This document shows, piece by piece, positions 1 to 7,939 of a stretch of 64,000 nt of DNA (position 1 is its first letter; every line of letters starts with the position of its first letter). The stretch is from Pseudonocardia hierapolitana (GTDB lineage Bacteria; Actinomycetota; Actinomycetes; Mycobacteriales; Pseudonocardiaceae): contig NZ_VIWU01000001.1 in the NCBI RefSeq assembly GCF_007994075.1, forward strand, positions 2,852,001 to 2,916,000. The letters are read 5' to 3'. Position numbers and translations under genes: made by a program. The notes below the pieces were generated by a model. That model did not search any database. It was not told the DNA's origin and saw only the letters and a list, made by a program, of their open reading frames with translations.

Positions 1-1
1 G

Positions 2-556
2 TTGCCCGGCCCGCTGTTCGAGCGGTTCCGCCACGACCCCGGCGACCTGCTGTCCAGCGACGACATGCACATGCGTGTGGTCGAGGCCGAGTTCGCCTAC
101 CTCATGGGCGCCGACGTCGCGCCCGGCGCCGGGCGCGACGAGGTCCTCGCCGCGGTCGACGGCCTGCACCTGGCCGTCGAGATACCCGACTCGCGGTTCG
201 AGCGCTACGAGACGGTCGGCGCCCCGCAGCTGCTGGCCGACTGCGCCTGCGCGGGCCGGTTCGTGCTCGGCCCCGAGGTGCCCGGGTGGGCCGAGCACGA
301 CCTGTCCAGATGGGGAACGGCCGTGTGGATCAACGGCGAGCGGGCCGCGACGGGCAGCGGCGGCAACGTGCTGGGCGATCCGCGCAACGCGCTCGTCTGG
401 ATCGCCGAGGACCTGCGCCGGCACGGCCGCGGGTTGCGCGCGGGCGAGCTCGTGACCACCGGCACGACCACGGCCCCCGTGCCCGTCGGGCCGGGGGACG
501 AGGTGCGCGCCGACTTCGGGGAGCTCGGCGAGGTGGCGTTCAGCTTCGCGGGATAG
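2..556 (+). CDS. 2-keto-4-pentenoate hydratase family protein, C-terminal part
   Basis: The reading frame is open at the window edge, so this is the last ~184 residues of a protein usually ~260 aa long. It resembles the MhpD/fumarylacetoacetate-hydrolase-like hydratases of aromatic meta-cleavage pathways, which hydrate 2-oxopent-4-enoate-type acids. Visible family features are the VEIPDSRF stretch, the GSGGNVLGDP segment with a following helix, and a C-terminal TTGTTTAPVPVGPGDEV strand-turn typical of the fold. The true start lies upstream of the window. Substrate cannot be told from this fragment. The last ~37 nt recur at 4948-4986. Confidence 0.75.
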   Translation: MPGPLFERFRHDPGDLLSSDDMHMRVVEAEFAYLMGADVAPGAGRDEVLAAVDGLHLAVEIPDSRFERYETVGAPQLLADCACAGRFVLGPEVPGWAEHDLSRWGTAVWINGERAATGSGGNVLGDPRNALVWIAEDLRRHGRGLRAGELVTTGTTTAPVPVGPGDEVRADFGELGEVAFSFAG

Positions 557-559
557 GCC
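520..559 (+). repeat. 40-bp segment duplicated at 4948-4986 (copy 1)
   Basis: This is the 3' end of the hydratase gene, including its TAG stop. Copy 2 differs by two substitutions and one deleted A. Similarity stops just past the stop codon. Confidence 0.7.
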
Positions 560-828
560 GGGCGGCCACCCTGCGCGAGGCGGTCGACCACGGTTGCGTT
601 TCCCCGAGCCGGCCCCGGCCGGTCCGAGCGACGCCGACGTGCTGCAGACGTTCGACGTGCAGAGGGCTGCTGCTGGCGGCGTGGGACGAGCGGCACGGCG
701 ACCGGCCGGTCGCCGTGGGCGTCGATCCGGTGTGCGGCACGGTGCTCGCCGACATCGGAGTGGTGGAGATCGCCGTGCACGGCTGGGACGCGGCGCAGGC
801 CTTCGTTTCTGATCGACTGGAAGTATGA
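557..828 (+). pseudogene. Decayed DinB-like / TIGR03086-type protein fragment
   Basis: Two reading frames carry consecutive pieces of one protein. Around 594-665 one frame reads PAGPSDADVLQTFD. From about 664 a second frame reads LLLAAWDERHGDRP, then VEIAVHGWDAAQA, up to the TGA at 826-828. These match the middle and the HGWD end of the mycothiol-dependent maleylpyruvate isomerase-like (DinB) superfamily. The N-terminal half is missing and a frameshift separates the pieces, so I read it as a relic. Its last codons overlap the next start as ATGA. Confidence 0.55.
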
Positions 829-2150
829 GAAGTCGTTCCGACGAGGTGATCGTTGTCGGTGCGGGTATCGCCGGCCTGACCGCAGCGCACCGGCTGGCCG
901 CCGCCGGGGTCCAGGTGAGGGTGCTCGAGGCCGCGAGCGAACCGGGTGGGCGGATGCTCACCCGACCGGTGGGCGGGGGCCTGATGGAGCAGGGAGCGCA
1001 GTTCCTGTCCACCGGCTACGAGATCATTCCCGAGCTGGTGGAAGCAGCCGGGCTGTCCCGGCAGGTCGTCAAGGTCTCCGGGCGGTCCATGGTGGTGGCT
1101 GACGGTCGGTCGTGGCTGTTCGACACCGACCGTCCGTGGTCCTTCCTGACGGGAGGCGTGGTGCGCGTCCGGGATATCGCCCCGGTGGCGCGGGGGCTGT
1201 GGTCCACCCGCGAGCTGGCCGCCCGCCCCAAGAACGACCTCGTCCGGTGGAGCGATCTGGACGCCCTCAGCGGGCTGCACTGGGCGCGGGCGCGTTTCGG
1301 CTCCGGCCTGACCCGTCGGCTGCTGCTCCCAGCGGTCAACGGCCTCTTCTTCCAGGATCTGGCCGACAACAGCGCCGTTCTGCTCGGGAGCTTTCTGGCG
1401 TACTCAGCCCTCGGCCCCAAGGCCTTCACCCTGCGCGGCGGGTTGGGTTCTCTGACCACGGCCCTGGCGGCGACGCTGGACGTCGAGTACGACATCCGCG
1501 TCGAGCGCGTCGAGCGTTCGGGTTCCCCCGGCAGCAACGTCGCCCTCGCCACCTCCCGCGGTCCCCGGGAGGCGGCCGCAGCCGTGATCGCAACCCCGGC
1601 GCGCCCGGCCACCAGCATGCTGGTCGACCCGACGCCGGACGAGACCGCGGTCCTGCGCACCCCCTACAGCTGCGAGTTGCTGGTCGGGCTGGCCTTGGAA
1701 GAACCGCTGGCGGACGACGAACTGGGCGGAGCCTACGGTGCCCTGGTCACGCCGAACTCGTCGTCCCCGCTGGCGGCGATCGCCGTCTACTCGCGGGCTG
1801 ACGCCACGGCCGCCGGCGAGGTGCTCACCGTCATGTTCGGGCAGGACGCCGCGCGGCGGCTGATGGCGGCCGACGACGCGGCGATCCGCACCGCGGCCGT
1901 TGACGCCGCGACACCCTTGCTGCCCGGGTTGGCCGGCCGCGTCACCGAAAGCCACGTGTCCCGCTGGCAGGAGGCCCTGCCCTACATCGAAGTCGGGCAC
2001 GCCACGGCGGTACAGCACTACCGGGATCGGCTGCCCTTCGGCAGCCCCGTGCTGTTGGCCGGCGACTACCTCGGCCTCCCGTGGTCCGACTCGGCCGCCT
2101 TCAACGGACGCTGGGCCGCCGATCGGCTGATCGCCGGCCGCACCGATTGA
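825..2150 (+). CDS. FAD-dependent amine oxidase / protoporphyrinogen oxidase-like oxidoreductase
   Basis: A 441-aa flavoprotein of the HemY/amine-oxidase superfamily. The N-terminus holds the dinucleotide-binding motif VVGAGIAGLTAAHRL (residues ~10-24), followed by EAASEPGGRM, the conserved acidic residue and GGR turn that bind FAD. A C-terminal LLAGDYLGLPW segment near residue 410 is the usual second FAD contact. The length is normal for the family. The ATG at 825 was chosen because the glycine motif begins 10 residues later. Substrate is unknown; it stands alone after the relic, so no pathway is suggested. Cytoplasmic or peripheral membrane is expected. Confidence 0.8.
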   Translation: MRSRSDEVIVVGAGIAGLTAAHRLAAAGVQVRVLEAASEPGGRMLTRPVGGGLMEQGAQFLSTGYEIIPELVEAAGLSRQVVKVSGRSMVVADGRSWLFDTDRPWSFLTGGVVRVRDIAPVARGLWSTRELAARPKNDLVRWSDLDALSGLHWARARFGSGLTRRLLLPAVNGLFFQDLADNSAVLLGSFLAYSALGPKAFTLRGGLGSLTTALAATLDVEYDIRVERVERSGSPGSNVALATSRGPREAAAAVIATPARPATSMLVDPTPDETAVLRTPYSCELLVGLALEEPLADDELGGAYGALVTPNSSSPLAAIAVYSRADATAAGEVLTVMFGQDAARRLMAADDAAIRTAAVDAATPLLPGLAGRVTESHVSRWQEALPYIEVGHATAVQHYRDRLPFGSPVLLAGDYLGLPWSDSAAFNGRWAADRLIAGRTD

Positions 2151-2175
2151 GCCGAGCGAGAAGGCACGCTAGACA

Positions 2176-2193
2176 GGCAGTTAGTTAATTGCC
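2176..2193. promoter_or_regulatory. Imperfect 18-bp dyad, possible operator for the RidA/dehydratase genes
   Basis: GGCAGTTAGTTAATTGCC has 7 of 9 base pairs symmetric (arms GGCA/TGCC plus an A/T-rich core), which stands out in this GC-rich DNA. It lies between the flavoprotein stop and the RidA operon. Confidence 0.3.
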
Positions 2194-2204
2194 ATAGTGG
2201 CTTC

Positions 2205-2360
2205 GTGATCGACGTGGACCCGATCAAGGCGCCGGCCGAGGACCGCCGCCAGGCCATCGCCTCGGGCACGAGGGATGACGTCCGCATCGCGGCGCCACGC
2301 ATCGAGCAGATCACCATCACCGTCCCCGCCTGGGACCGAACACGAGGAGACAACGGATGA
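2205..2360 (+). CDS. Small hypothetical ORF coupled to ridA
   Basis: A 51-codon GTG-started frame whose TGA overlaps the ATG of the RidA gene (ATGA at 2357-2360), the arrangement of translational coupling. I do not recognise the product. It has no obvious ribosome site, so it may instead be the degraded tail of an older gene. Confidence 0.3.
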   Translation: MIDVDPIKAPAEDRRQAIASGTRDDVRIAAPRIEQITITVPAWDRTRGDNG

Positions 2361-2839
2361 GTGCGCCCGCAACAGCGGAGGGTCGATTGGCCCGGCTCGG
2401 GCTGGAGCTGCCTGCCCCACCAGCTGCGGTGGCCGCGTTCGAACCGGTCGTCCGGATCGGGACCACGGTGTACGTCAGCGGCCAGATCGCCACCCGCGAC
2501 GGTCTCGTCGTCACCGGCCGGCTCGGGGACGACGTCGACGTGGCCGCCGGCCAGGAGGCCGCGCGACTGTGCGGGATGAACGTGCTCGCCCAGCTCCGAT
2601 CGGCCGCCGGCAGCCTGGACGCCGTCCAGAGGCTGGTCAAGGTCACCGTGTTCATCGCATGCACACCGGGTTTCACCGAGCAGCCGCAGGTCGCCGACGG
2701 TGCATCGCGGCTCTTCGCCGACGTGCTCGGTGCCGCGGGAGCCCACGCCCGTGCGGCGGTGGGGGTCAGCGCTCTGCCCGCCGGGTCGGCGGTCGAGGTC
2801 GAAGCCGTGGCCGTGCTCCGCACCGACGGGCCGTCATGA
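2357..2839 (+). CDS. RidA family protein (YjgF/YER057c/UK114)
   Basis: A 160-aa RidA-fold protein of the longer subgroup. The family hydrolyses reactive enamines/imines such as 2-aminoacrylate to keto acids, protecting PLP enzymes. Visible features are VYVSGQIATRDG near residue 34, a central VQRLVKVTVFIACTPGF strand, and the C-terminal RAAVGVSALPAGSAVEVEAVAV core strand, where the Arg is the usual substrate-carboxylate contact. Its end overlaps the dehydratase start (ATGA), so the two are co-translated. This fits a pair in which the dehydratase makes the enamine and RidA removes it. Confidence 0.85.
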   Translation: MSAPATAEGRLARLGLELPAPPAAVAAFEPVVRIGTTVYVSGQIATRDGLVVTGRLGDDVDVAAGQEAARLCGMNVLAQLRSAAGSLDAVQRLVKVTVFIACTPGFTEQPQVADGASRLFADVLGAAGAHARAAVGVSALPAGSAVEVEAVAVLRTDGPS

Positions 2840-3846
2840 CGCACGGGGCCACCGCCGTCGCCATCAGCCCAGCCGACGTCCGGCGGGTCCACGAGATCAT
2901 CAGGCCCCACGTGCGCCGGACACCCGTGGTGCAGGTGGACCTGCAGGCACTCGCCGCCGTCGCCCAGTCAGGGGGCGCACCGGTGACGCTCAAGCTCGAG
3001 CAGCTCCAGCGCTCGGGCTCGTTCAAGGCACGCGGCGCGTTCGCGAACCTACTGGCCCGTGACGTGCCGTCGGCGGGAGTGGTCGCCGCGTCCGGCGGCA
3101 ACCACGGCGTCGCGGTCGCCTTCGCGGCCCACGAGCTGGGCGTTCCCGCACAGATCTTCGTGCCGACCGTCTCCGCCCCGGCGAAGATCGCACGGATCCG
3201 GCAGCTCGGCGCGGAGCTCGTGGTCACCGGCGAGCGCTACTCCGACGCACTCGCCGCAGCCGAGGAGAGCGCGTCCCGGTCCGGCGCTCTGCCGGTCCAC
3301 GCATTCGACCAGCGCGAGACGATCCTGGGCCAGGCCACCCTCGGGCTGGAGCTCGCCGAGCAGGCACCCGCTGTCGACACCGTGCTGGTGCCGGTCGGCG
3401 GAGGCGGCCTGATCGCCGGCATCGCCGCATACCTCGCCGGCACGGTCCGCGTGGTCGGTGTCGAGCCGACCGGCGCGCCCACGCTGACCCGGGCCCGCGC
3501 CCACGGCGCCCCGGTCGATGCCCCGACCGGCAGCATCGCCGCCGACGCGCTGGCGCCGCGGCGCATCGGCGAGCTGGTCTTCCCCATCACCCAGGCGCAC
3601 GTCCACGACGTCGTCCTCGTCGATGACGAGTCGATCAGGGACGCCCAGCGGGCACTCTGGGACGAGCTCCGGCTGGTCGCCGAGCCGGCCGCCGCGGTCG
3701 CGGTCGCGGCAGTCCGCACCGGCGCCTACCGCATCGCGCCCGGCGAACGCGTCGCCGTCGTCGTCAGCGGGGCCAACACCGAGCCAGGGCTCGCGCCGAA
3801 GGCGGTCGCCGACGACACAGGACCAGGTGCACCTGCCCGCGGATAA
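2836..3846 (+). CDS. Threonine/serine dehydratase (PLP fold type II)
   Basis: A 336-aa single-domain enzyme without an ACT regulatory domain, so of the catabolic/serine-dehydratase kind. It removes water and ammonia from L-Thr or L-Ser to give 2-oxo acids. Motifs are GSFKARGA with the PLP Lys at residue 64, ASGGNHG (85-91) holding the substrate carboxylate, and a GGGGLIAG phosphate loop near residue 190. The start follows the ATGA overlap with ridA. Ser versus Thr preference (or serine racemase-like activity) cannot be decided. Confidence 0.85.
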   Translation: MTHGATAVAISPADVRRVHEIIRPHVRRTPVVQVDLQALAAVAQSGGAPVTLKLEQLQRSGSFKARGAFANLLARDVPSAGVVAASGGNHGVAVAFAAHELGVPAQIFVPTVSAPAKIARIRQLGAELVVTGERYSDALAAAEESASRSGALPVHAFDQRETILGQATLGLELAEQAPAVDTVLVPVGGGGLIAGIAAYLAGTVRVVGVEPTGAPTLTRARAHGAPVDAPTGSIAADALAPRRIGELVFPITQAHVHDVVLVDDESIRDAQRALWDELRLVAEPAAAVAVAAVRTGAYRIAPGERVAVVVSGANTEPGLAPKAVADDTGPGAPARG

Positions 3847-3855
3847 TCCTCCTCG

Positions 3856-4010
3856 CTACTCGGGCCAGTTCACCGAGGGATCGACGGCCACGCCCCAGAT
3901 CTTGTCTTCCGTGCTCGAGGGCTCGCCCGCCGCTGCCATGCCGCTCGTCATGCCCAGGACGATCGCCGCAGCGACCAACGCGACGCGATCCGGGTCCGTG
4001 CGCTCTTCAT
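3856..4010 (-). pseudogene. Frameshifted small secreted protein
   Basis: On the minus strand an AAAGGAG ribosome site precedes an ATG at 4010-4008 giving MKSARTRIA, but this frame soon stops (end at 3948). The next frame carries ALVAAAIVLGMTSGMAAAGEP, a good signal-peptide core with AxA-like cleavage, then about 22 residues to the TAG at 3858-3856. Joining the frames after residue ~9 gives a normal ~50-aa secreted peptide. A one-base change is the simplest explanation. The function is unknown. Confidence 0.4.
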
Positions 4011-4504
4011 GGTTCTCCTTTGTTCCGACCGATTCACTCGAAGCGCCGGACACAGCCAGCCGATGGACAAGCCGTTCGCGCGTACCCACTGCCGAGCACC
4101 GACGAGGAAAATGTTTCCAGGGCGCACTTCCGTATCGCGGCCATCGCTGGACCGGGCCGGGTGCGACCGACCTCGCACGAGTCGGCCGTTCCTCGACGTA
4201 CGTTCTGGACCTGGGTCACCACGGAGTCGAGCAAGCAGCTGGAGCTGTTCACGGCCGACCACGATGGCGGGGCGATCAACGGCGTCCCGGCCCCGATCGT
4301 GCGGCCCGATCCGTGCACGCGCCGATCGGGGGAGCTCGCGGGCAGACGTCGGGCAATGGCGCGTCGGCAAGAAACCCGTCGTGGCCGCATCGACGATGGC
4401 GACGTGATGTGGTGGCGGGCGCGGCCGGGGTGAACACCGCGACTACTGTCGGATATTCACGGCGGTGTGGCCGGAATCAGAACGATTCGCCCTTGGAGGA
4501 CGCA
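4011..4504. other. Intergenic region, no gene recognised
   Basis: Frames here are short and look like GC-biased noise. The last ~60 bases before lsr2 should hold its promoter, and GGAGG at 4496-4500 is its ribosome site. Confidence 0.5.
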
Positions 4505-4849
4505 ATGGCAACGCAGACGACCGTGACCCTCGTGGACGACTTGGACGGCGGCAACGCCGATGAGCAGGTGGAGTTCACCGTCGACGGGAAGTCGTACGCG
4601 ATCGACCTGTCGGCCTCGAACAGCAGGGAGCTGCGCGAGGTGTTCGCCCCCTACATCTCAGCGGGCCGGCGCACCGGCGGGCGCCGCCGCAACAGCCCCG
4701 CACCCGACACCGCAGCCCGACCGGCTCCCCGAACCGACCGGGAGCAGAACCAGGCGATCCGGGACTGGGCGCAGAAGCAGGGGCTGAAGGTCTCCGAACG
4801 CGGCCGGATCTCGACGTCGGTGCTGGAGGCCTTCAAAGCAGCCCACTGA
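4505..4849 (+). CDS. lsr2: Lsr2-type nucleoid-associated protein
   Basis: A 114-aa Lsr2 homologue. Lsr2 bridges AT-rich DNA and silences foreign genes in actinobacteria. The N-terminal beta-dimerisation domain (residues 1-50, TVTLVDDLDGG, FTVDGKSYAIDLS) is followed by a basic linker (GRRRN). The C-terminal DNA-binding domain contains RDWAQKQGLKVSERGRIS, with the AT-hook-like RGR at 99-101. The start is fixed by GGAGG five bases upstream. Many actinomycetes have two or more paralogues, so this may not be the principal copy. Confidence 0.93.
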   Translation: MATQTTVTLVDDLDGGNADEQVEFTVDGKSYAIDLSASNSRELREVFAPYISAGRRTGGRRRNSPAPDTAARPAPRTDREQNQAIRDWAQKQGLKVSERGRISTSVLEAFKAAH

Positions 4850-4947
4850 CCCCGGTCATCGAGCCGCGAAAGGCGGCAACCACATCCTCGACCCGGGACG
4901 GCACGGTTCTCCGTACGCATCCCAGCGCTCACCGGGGGCGGGGCGGA

Positions 4948-4986
4948 GGAGCTCGGCGGGTGGCGTTCAGCGTCACGGGATAGGCC
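4948..4986 (+). repeat. 39-bp near-copy of the hydratase 3' end (copy 2)
   Basis: Matches 520-559 at 37 of 40 aligned positions (two substitutions, one deletion). It sits just before the Hsp15-like gene with no hydratase reading frame in front of it. Confidence 0.7.
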
Positions 4987-4998
4987 ATCATCGAGGGC

Positions 4999-5364
4999 GT
5001 GGAGTCGACGCGACTGGACCGCTGGCTGTGGGCGGTCCGGCTGACCAAGACCCGGCCGGACGCCGCGGCGGCGTGCCGGGGCGGACACGTGCGCGTGAAC
5101 GACCGCCCCGCGAAACCGGCCACGCCGGTGCACCCGGGCGACGAGGTGCGGGCCCGGGTCCACGACCGGACCCGGGTGGTCGAGGTCGTGCGCGTGATCC
5201 AGAAACGGGTCGGCGCCGCCGACGCGGCCACCTGCTACATCGACCGGACCCCGGCTCCCCCGCCGGAGGCCATGGTGCCGGTGGCCCGCCGCGACCGGGG
5301 TGCGGGGCGGCCGACGAAGCGGGAGCGCCGCGTCCTCGACGCGTTCCGCACCGGAGGCGTCTGA
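4999..5364 (+). CDS. S4-domain RNA-binding protein (Hsp15 type)
   Basis: A 121-aa protein that begins with the S4 signature RLDRWLWAVRLTKTRPDAAAAC (given here only in outline), followed by GGHVRVND and HPGDEVRARV, the standard S4 loop and strand. Hsp15 family proteins bind stalled 50S subunits carrying nascent-chain tRNA. The C-terminal basic tail (KRERRVLDAFR) is typical. The GTG at 4999 gives the canonical N-terminus. It is a single gene, convergent with the transporter that follows. Confidence 0.85.
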   Translation: MESTRLDRWLWAVRLTKTRPDAAAACRGGHVRVNDRPAKPATPVHPGDEVRARVHDRTRVVEVVRVIQKRVGAADAATCYIDRTPAPPPEAMVPVARRDRGAGRPTKRERRVLDAFRTGGV

Positions 5365-5367
5365 GAC

Positions 5368-6321
5368 TCAGGCCGCGGCGACGTCCACCCGAACAACGGG
5401 CTTCGGGGAGCGCTCCCGCAGGCCCAGAGCCGTGACGGAGGCCACCACGACGAGCAACCCGAACCACTGGCTGGGCTCCAGGTGCGTGCCGAGCAACCCC
5501 ACGCCGATCAGCGCGGCCGTCACCGGGAACGCGAGCTCGGCGAGCGTCGCACGAGCGGCGGCGGTGGACCGCAGCCCGATGTAGTAGAGGGTGAGCCCGA
5601 GGAGGCCGGGCACCAGCGCGAGCAGCACGAGCGGGCCGAGCTGTGCCCCCGTCACCGCGACCGGAGCACCCTGCGCCAGCAGCACGACAGCACTGGCCGG
5701 GAGGCCGATGGCGAACCGCAGCACCGTGACGTCACGGCTGGCGATCCGCACGCTGACCATGCGCCCGAGCACGGTGCCGACGGCCCACAGCGCAGCCGCG
5801 GCCACGGCGAGCAGTGCAGCGGTGACCGCCTGCGGCGCCGCCGAGAGGGGGTTCGGGAAGGCCATCAGCCACGCCCCGGCGAGCGCGGGCACGGCGAACA
5901 GCCAGTAGCCGCGGCGCATGCGCTCGCCCAGCAGCAGCGCGGCCGCGACGACGGCGATGACCGGCTGGAGCTTCTGCAGGACGAGCGGGGTGACCGGGTC
6001 GCCGTAGCGGAACGCCTGGGTGAACAGCGCCGTCGCCACCGCCGAGGCGCCTGCGCCGATCAGCACGAGCGCCACGCGCTCCCGTGCGCCGGCCGCCCGG
6101 AACGCCCGCACCGCCGACGGCACGAACGGCAGCAGGACCACGACGATCAGCAGGTGCTCCCAGAACACCACGGTGGCGGCCGGCAGCTGGCCTGCGAGCG
6201 GTTGCCGCAACAACCCGTCGGTGCCCCACATGGCGGCCGCTATGGCGATCAGCCACGTCCGGTCGGGGACGCTCCCACGTCGATCCACACCACCCACCAA
6301 CGCAGCGATGTTCGGATCCAT
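5368..6321 (-). CDS. EamA/DMT family transporter
   Basis: A 317-aa membrane protein with about ten hydrophobic segments in two EamA repeats (residues ~20-150 and ~165-300). The second repeat carries the usual LTLYYIGLRSTAAARATLAELAFP pattern near its seventh to ninth helices. The family exports small metabolites or amino acids; the substrate here is unknown. The start could be the ATG at 6321 or a GTG slightly inside. The 3' end is 3 bp from the Hsp15-like gene, so the pair is convergent. Confidence 0.85.
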   Translation of the reverse strand: MDPNIAALVGGVDRRGSVPDRTWLIAIAAAMWGTDGLLRQPLAGQLPAATVVFWEHLLIVVVLLPFVPSAVRAFRAAGARERVALVLIGAGASAVATALFTQAFRYGDPVTPLVLQKLQPVIAVVAAALLLGERMRRGYWLFAVPALAGAWLMAFPNPLSAAPQAVTAALLAVAAAALWAVGTVLGRMVSVRIASRDVTVLRFAIGLPASAVVLLAQGAPVAVTGAQLGPLVLLALVPGLLGLTLYYIGLRSTAAARATLAELAFPVTAALIGVGLLGTHLEPSQWFGLLVVVASVTALGLRERSPKPVVRVDVAAA

Positions 6322-6414
6322 ACCCGATCCGGTCCGGTCCGTCCGGATTCGCCCCCCGCCACAGGGGGTACCTCCACGCCATCTGCCTGCAGAACTGCGA
6401 TCGGGGAGTATGGG

Positions 6415-6828
6415 ATGCCTGCGCTCGCCCGCGGCCCGGGGCCGCTGAGACTGAGGCTCCCGGCGCTGTCACTTCCGCAATGCCTGCGGGATGTTCGCGC
6501 ACAGGTGGCGAGTTGGGCCGGGCGGCTCGGCATGCCCGCCGACGCCGTCGACGACATCGTGCTGGCCACGCACGAGGCGCTGGCGAACATCGCCGATCAC
6601 GCATACCCGGACGGCGACGGTGACGCCGAACTCGACGCGGCCTGCGAACACGGCGAGATCCGGGTCGTCGTGCGCGATCACGGGAGCTGGAAGGCGCCGC
6701 GCGATCCCGGCTGGCGCGGGCGCGGCCTGGTGCTCATCGCGGGCCTGGCGGAGCACGTCGACGTGCAGCGTCTGCCCGCGGGCACGTGCATCGCGATGCG
6801 GTGGCGGCTCCCCGAAGGCAGCACCTAG
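6415..6828 (+). CDS. RsbW/SpoIIAB-like anti-sigma ATP-binding protein
   Basis: A 137-aa HATPase_c domain protein. The N-box-like ATHEALANIADHAY (Glu, Asn) and the G-box segments DHGSWKAPRDPG and GRGLVLIAGLAEHV form the ATP pocket of the anti-sigma kinase family. Such proteins bind a sigma factor and phosphorylate an anti-anti-sigma partner, but neither partner is encoded nearby. The start at 6415 has GGGGAG about six bases upstream. It is divergent from the DMT gene and ends before a strong terminator. Confidence 0.8.
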   Translation: MPALARGPGPLRLRLPALSLPQCLRDVRAQVASWAGRLGMPADAVDDIVLATHEALANIADHAYPDGDGDAELDAACEHGEIRVVVRDHGSWKAPRDPGWRGRGLVLIAGLAEHVDVQRLPAGTCIAMRWRLPEGST

Positions 6829-6925
6829 GCCTGCGGCCCGGCGAGGCGAGACGCCGTCACTTCACCCATCCCCTACCCCGCACCGGCGTGCCCTCCTGCA
6901 AGGGGAGTAGGACCAACAAACGACA

Positions 6926-6956
6926 ACGGGCGGGAGCCTGATCGGCTCCCGCCCGT
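6926..6956. terminator. Bidirectional terminator hairpin
   Basis: A perfect 13-bp stem (ACGGGCGGGAGCC with its complement) with loop TGATC, placed between two convergent genes. Confidence 0.8.
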
Positions 6957-6982
6957 CGCGGGGATGTTCCAGGTGGTGCGTG

Positions 6983-7924
6983 TCAGCCGGTGACCGGCAG
7001 GGCCGCCTTCACGACGGACGGGGCCGGAGCCGCGCCGGCGCTCTTGACGTCCGAGTCGTCGTCCTTGCCACCCTTGCCGTCGTTGTCGTCGCCGTTGTCG
7101 CTCTTGCCGTCGTCGTCGCCGTTGGCGTCGTCGTCGTTCGAGGACTTGCCGTCGTCGGCGCTGTCGTCGCTGCCGGAGGCGGCGCCGCCCTCCTGGCAGG
7201 TCGCGTTGCCGACGGTGATCGTCTGGAGGTCACCGCCGGTGGCGAGGCCGCCCAGCTCGCCGACGAGGCCGCCGACGGTGTCGGTGTTGACGGGCAGCTC
7301 CTTGCCCAGCAGGTCACCGAGGATCGGGAGGGCAGCCTTCTCCTGGGTGGAGAGCTTCTCCTCCTTGTCCGCGACCTCGGGGGCGGGGAGCACGGTCAGC
7401 TTGATGCCCGTGACCGAGAGCGAGCCGTCGGTGTTGCGCTTCTGGTCGTTCAGCGACAGCTTCACCAGCGGCGAGACATCGAGGTCCTTGCCGGGCACCG
7501 AGGTGTCGGGGAGCTTCTGGCCCAGGACCGAGCCGTTGATGATCTGAAGGCCACCCTCGCCGTTGTCGCACCAGGTGCGGATCACGTCGGCCTTCAGGAT
7601 GTTGAGGAGGTTGACCTCCTTGACCACGGTCTCAGCGCGGTGGGACTCCGCCTCCGAGGTCAGCAGCCCGAGGGCGAGGTCGTCCTCGTACTCCCCGGCG
7701 ACGTCACCGATCGACAGGAGCTCGTCGTGGACCAGCTTGCCGTCCACGGACTTCACCTGCGAGATCGGGTTGATGTCCAGAAGGCCCGACGCCGAGAGGG
7801 CGAACGCGCTGTCGCCCTTCGAGTCCGAGTCCTGCGCGAATGCGGGCGTCGCGCCGAGCAGCAGGGTCGTCACCGCGGTGACGGCCCCGACCGCTGCCGC
7901 ACCGGCGAGCTTCTTCGTCTTCAC
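6983..7924 (-). CDS. Secreted anchor-P-type surface protein with terminal LPVTG
   Basis: A 313-aa exported protein. Residues 1-30 form a signal peptide (KTKK, hydrophobic core, ATPAFA cleavage). The middle (~31-225) is a beta-rich domain with repeated DLxxLLG-like stretches and two Cys, like the choice-of-anchor P proteins of actinomycetes. Residues ~232-290 are low-complexity Asp/Gly/Lys/Ser. The chain ends exactly at LPVTG followed by TGA, without the membrane helix and basic tail a sortase substrate needs. It lies 15 bp downstream of an L,D-transpeptidase gene, so a cell-wall role is likely. Its function is unknown. Confidence 0.7.
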   Translation of the reverse strand: MKTKKLAGAAAVGAVTAVTTLLLGATPAFAQDSDSKGDSAFALSASGLLDINPISQVKSVDGKLVHDELLSIGDVAGEYEDDLALGLLTSEAESHRAETVVKEVNLLNILKADVIRTWCDNGEGGLQIINGSVLGQKLPDTSVPGKDLDVSPLVKLSLNDQKRNTDGSLSVTGIKLTVLPAPEVADKEEKLSTQEKAALPILGDLLGKELPVNTDTVGGLVGELGGLATGGDLQTITVGNATCQEGGAASGSDDSADDGKSSNDDDANGDDDGKSDNGDDNDGKGGKDDDSDVKSAGAAPAPSVVKAALPVTG

Positions 7925-7939
7925 TGTGGTGCTAACCCC

